Origin: an uncultured Acetatifactor sp.
Lineage (GTDB): Bacteria > Bacillota > Clostridia > Lachnospirales > Lachnospiraceae
Reading direction: 5' to 3'
Assembly: GCA_934394815.1 (NCBI GenBank)
Contig: CAKRRD010000053.1
Span: forward strand, 1 to 15,782
DNA length: 15,782 nt
Positions 14,117-15,782 of the stretch are shown here, in pieces (the first letter of the stretch is position 1; every line of letters starts with the position of its first letter). The position numbers and the translations under genes were made by a program. Below the pieces are notes generated by a model. It was not told the origin of the DNA. It saw only the letters and a list, made by a program, of their open reading frames with translations, and did not search any database.

Positions 14117-14681
14117 CTATTCTATCCTATCAGATAAATAGTCCCGCAATCGTTCCTGCACACATTCCTGAATCTCTGCTGCCGTTTTTCTTGCCTTTGT
14201 CATTCCAAGTCCTATCTTTTTCGCTACCGAAAGAAGATCATCCATTCCCGGATCTGCACCATTTCCATTTACTGTTGTTGCGTGCTCTCCACCGATAGAA
14301 TTGGAATACGTAAGATCATATGCCGGAGAAAGTATCCATCTCTTCTCCTCATCCCTGTATATATAAGAAAAATTCTTGGAATGATCATCTCGGTTATGTG
14401 CAAAAACATTAAAACACATAAGGCGGTAAAGCTTTTCACACTCCTCCATAGATTTCGTAAGCTGAAGAGTTAATTTCATAAGAATATCATAATCCAGATT
14501 GGGAATTCTGTGAGATGTCTCAAGAATTGCTGCTGAAAGGAAGAGAAAATGGGCTGATCGAGAATCCCTCCTGTAACCATTCATCGCTATACGCAAACGC
14601 CGCAAGCCGGTTCTGATACAATGCCATTGTTCCAACCTTCCGGTCATGATAATATACATCCAGCTTATTCAGTCTGTCCAT
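14117..14681 (-). pseudogene. hipA: hipA toxin kinase gene with large internal deletion and frameshift
   Basis: HipA toxins are kinases that phosphorylate glutamyl-tRNA synthetase or similar targets. Here the normal start (ATG 14681, overlapping the hipB stop by 17 bases) opens a 53-codon frame with the Couple_HipA beginning: MDRLNKLDVYYHDRKVG, then FAYSDEWLQEGFSISPFSLP, ending at TGA 14520-14522. At about 14535-14545 the homology jumps and changes frame to the C-terminal kinase lobe (SAAILETSHRIPNLDYDIL, catalytic FNVFAHNRDDHSKNFSYIY, and SPAYDLTY), which runs to 14117. Roughly 170 residues, including the ATP-binding lobe, are missing relative to full HipA proteins of about 370-400 residues (estimate from family length). 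No active kinase is expected. Confidence 0.85.
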
Positions 14682-14946
14682 GAAGTATCTCCTCTATGGA
14701 GTCAAATGGTACCTCCTCAAATAAAGCTTCCAGCTCTCCCTCCACTCCAAGAGCTATTGCAAGCTTTGTAAAAGACTGCAGTGAAATCTCTCCCGTCTGC
14801 TCAAAACGTTTCAACGATCCGAGACTTACACCGGATCTGACCGCGAATTCCTTTTGGGAAATTTTCTTTCTCTTTCGAAGCTGTACTATTCGCTTTGCAA
14901 GTTCCATATTTATTTCTGCCCATGTTTTTTGATATAAATTAATCAT
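14665..14946 (-). CDS. hipB: HipB-like XRE-family antitoxin/repressor
   Basis: A 93-residue helix-turn-helix protein of the XRE family: ELAKRIVQLRKRKKISQKEF (about 15-34) and SGVSLGSLKRFEQTG (about 38-52), with a dimerising C-terminal helix. Upstream of, and overlapping, hipA it has the standard antitoxin position. It should neutralise the toxin and repress its own operon. The reading frame is intact while hipA is broken. I use ATG 14946; there is no ribosome binding site for it, and the promoter at 14953-14981 predicts a leaderless mRNA. An internal ATG at 14907 would give 80 residues and is less likely because residues 1-13 (INLYQKTW) look conserved. Confidence 0.87.
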   Translation of the reverse strand: MINLYQKTWAEINMELAKRIVQLRKRKKISQKEFAVRSGVSLGSLKRFEQTGEISLQSFTKLAIALGVEGELEALFEEVPFDSIEEILHGQTE

Positions 14947-14981
14947 GCTAATATTTTAGCAATTCCACCTCAAAATTGCAA
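14946..14981 (-). promoter_or_regulatory. hipBA promoter with embedded operator palindrome
   Basis: Minus strand TTGCAA (14976-14981), a 17-base spacer and TAAAAT (14953-14958). The -10 ends six bases before the hipB ATG, so transcription should start at the initiator codon. TGCTAA (14946-14951) and TTAGCA (14956-14961) form an inverted repeat across the -10 and are a likely HipB operator for autoregulation. Confidence 0.6.
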
Positions 14982-15004
14982 GAAATAGATAAAATATTAT
15001 CCCT

Positions 15005-15415
15005 TCATATAACAATTCCATTGCAATGGTCAATCTCATGCTGAATAATCTGTGCTGTCCAACCTGAATACTTTCCATGCTGTTTCTTAAAGTTCTGATC
15101 AAGATAGTCCACTTCTATTTCCTGATATCTCGTACATGGTCTTACACCTTCCAGAGAAAGACATCCTTCCTCCGTCTGATATTCTCCGGATTTCTTTGTT
15201 ATTACCGGATTTATCATTGCAAACTGAAATGGTCCGGCTGCTACTACAATGATATTCTTTTTTACTCCAATCATATTGGCAGCCATACCAACACAGTGTT
15301 CTAAATTTGCCTTAAGTGTATCAAGCAAATCAGTCACAATCTGTTTATCTGCCTCTGTTGCATCCACTGACCTCTGTGCCAGGAACAGCGGATCCTGCAT
15401 GATCTTCTTTACCAT
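15005..15415 (-). CDS. Divergent peptide deformylase-like protein
   Basis: A 136-residue protein of the peptide deformylase family, which removes the formyl group from the N-terminal methionine of new proteins. Motif 2 EGCLSL (83-88, metal ligand C85) and motif 3 QHEIDHCNG (125-132, H126, E127, H130) are intact. Motif 1, usually GxGxAAxQxG, reads CVGMAANMIG (41-50): the first G is C, and the catalytic Q is M48. At 136 residues it is shorter than typical bacterial enzymes (about 150-190). The start ATG 15415 overlaps the stop of the preceding gene (TAATG). It may be a second, specialised or low-activity deformylase; a related hydrolase role is possible. Confidence 0.85.
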   Translation of the reverse strand: MVKKIMQDPLFLAQRSVDATEADKQIVTDLLDTLKANLEHCVGMAANMIGVKKNIIVVAAGPFQFAMINPVITKKSGEYQTEEGCLSLEGVRPCTRYQEIEVDYLDQNFKKQHGKYSGWTAQIIQHEIDHCNGIVI

Positions 15416-15756
15416 TAATTCCATCCCTTCCATACATCAGGCTGATATCCTAGTGTAGATTGCTTTCCGTTTCTTACTACCGATGTTTTAATTACTTGCG
15501 GATTCTCCAGTACCTTTTCCAGTTTATCTTCATCTGCAATATACTTAATAAGAGCAAGTATGTCCTGGTCTTTTCCATCCCAGTTAATCATATTTTCAAG
15601 ACCGCCATTAGCCTGTGCAACAGAAGTAAACTCTCCCTTGCTCATGCCCTTTTCTTTCATATCAATGAACTGATACTTTATGCCGCGCTCCTTGAAAAAA
15701 TGTTCTGCTTTCTTTGTATCATTGCATTTCTTAGTTCCAAAAATCTGTATATTCAT
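15415..15756 (-). CDS. ArsC/Spx-family thioredoxin-fold protein
   Basis: A 113-residue ArsC-family protein. It begins MNIQIFGTKKCNDTKKAEHFF; the single cysteine C11 in KKCNDT is at the active-site position of ArsC and Spx. There is no second cysteine (so not a CxxC Spx), and R95 (SVVRNGKQSTLGYQ) fits a conserved family arginine. It resembles YffB-like ArsC relatives more than a proven arsenate reductase. No other ars genes are visible. The ATG at 15756 has AGGTGA at 15762-15767; a GTG at 15765 lies inside that site and is not preferred. It is followed directly by the deformylase gene in a TAATG overlap. Confidence 0.85.
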   Translation of the reverse strand: MNIQIFGTKKCNDTKKAEHFFKERGIKYQFIDMKEKGMSKGEFTSVAQANGGLENMINWDGKDQDILALIKYIADEDKLEKVLENPQVIKTSVVRNGKQSTLGYQPDVWKGWN

Positions 15757-15782
15757 CTGCTTCACCTACTGCAAATCATAAA

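Noticed and set aside
14117..14681. HipBST-type tripartite toxin-antitoxin with separate HipS and HipT
   Set aside because: HipS is about 100 residues and HipT keeps the ATP-binding lobe; here the first piece is 53 residues and the second lacks that lobe, so deletion fits better.
15415..15756. Arsenate resistance gene
   Set aside because: The family match is to single-cysteine ArsC/YffB-like proteins, there is no arsR, arsB or acr3 nearby, and the partner gene is a deformylase.

Overview
The window looks like a chromosomal segment from a motile, anaerobic Firmicute, most likely a gut clostridium of the Lachnospiraceae type. This rests on strong AGGAGG-type ribosome binding sites, sigma-A promoters, moderate GC, a manganese riboswitch, a Firmicutes-type BirA operator and the style of the proteins. 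No marker gene fixes the species.

Left part (1-3596): the 5' part of a GH3 beta-glucosidase gene runs leftward off the window. An AraC-family regulator with a cupin-like sensor domain runs rightward, and the two form a divergent sugar-utilisation pair. About 1.6 kb of insertion sequence (about 1021-2649) sits in their shared intergenic region. Its transposase reading frame is broken near its 5' end by a -1 shift. Inverted repeats in the remaining intergenic DNA are candidate operators.

Centre-left (3597-6650): a tight leftward operon of five genes. The order is VanX-type D-Ala-D-Ala dipeptidase, a two-TM membrane protein of unknown function, two small unknown proteins and an HD-domain hydrolase. 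It has its own promoter. No other van genes are seen.

Centre (6660-8960): a leftward FIST-domain sensor gene followed by a soluble methyl-accepting chemotaxis protein, with a sigma-A promoter and a possible terminator. Together they look like a cytoplasmic chemosensory module. Divergent from it is a membrane-anchored endonuclease/exonuclease/phosphatase-family protein whose promoter predicts a leaderless mRNA.

Centre-right (10070-11305): a yybP-ykoY (Mn2+) riboswitch with a clear overlapping intrinsic terminator lies upstream of a CaCA-family cation/Na+ antiporter. This predicts manganese-induced cation export.

Right part (11320-15782), all leftward: bioY plus a DUF1284 Cys-rich protein under a perfect BirA-type operator; a seven-TM-like membrane diguanylate cyclase; a hipBA toxin-antitoxin locus whose HipB is intact but whose hipA has an internal deletion and frameshift; and a two-gene unit of an ArsC/Spx-like protein and a divergent peptide deformylase that lacks the conserved motif-1 glutamine.

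No rRNA, tRNA or CRISPR array was seen. The points most worth a second look are the dipeptidase operon with its unannotated membrane and small proteins, the Mn riboswitch on a CaCA exchanger, the two predicted leaderless promoters, the BirA-bioY-DUF1284 link, and the orphaned antitoxin.
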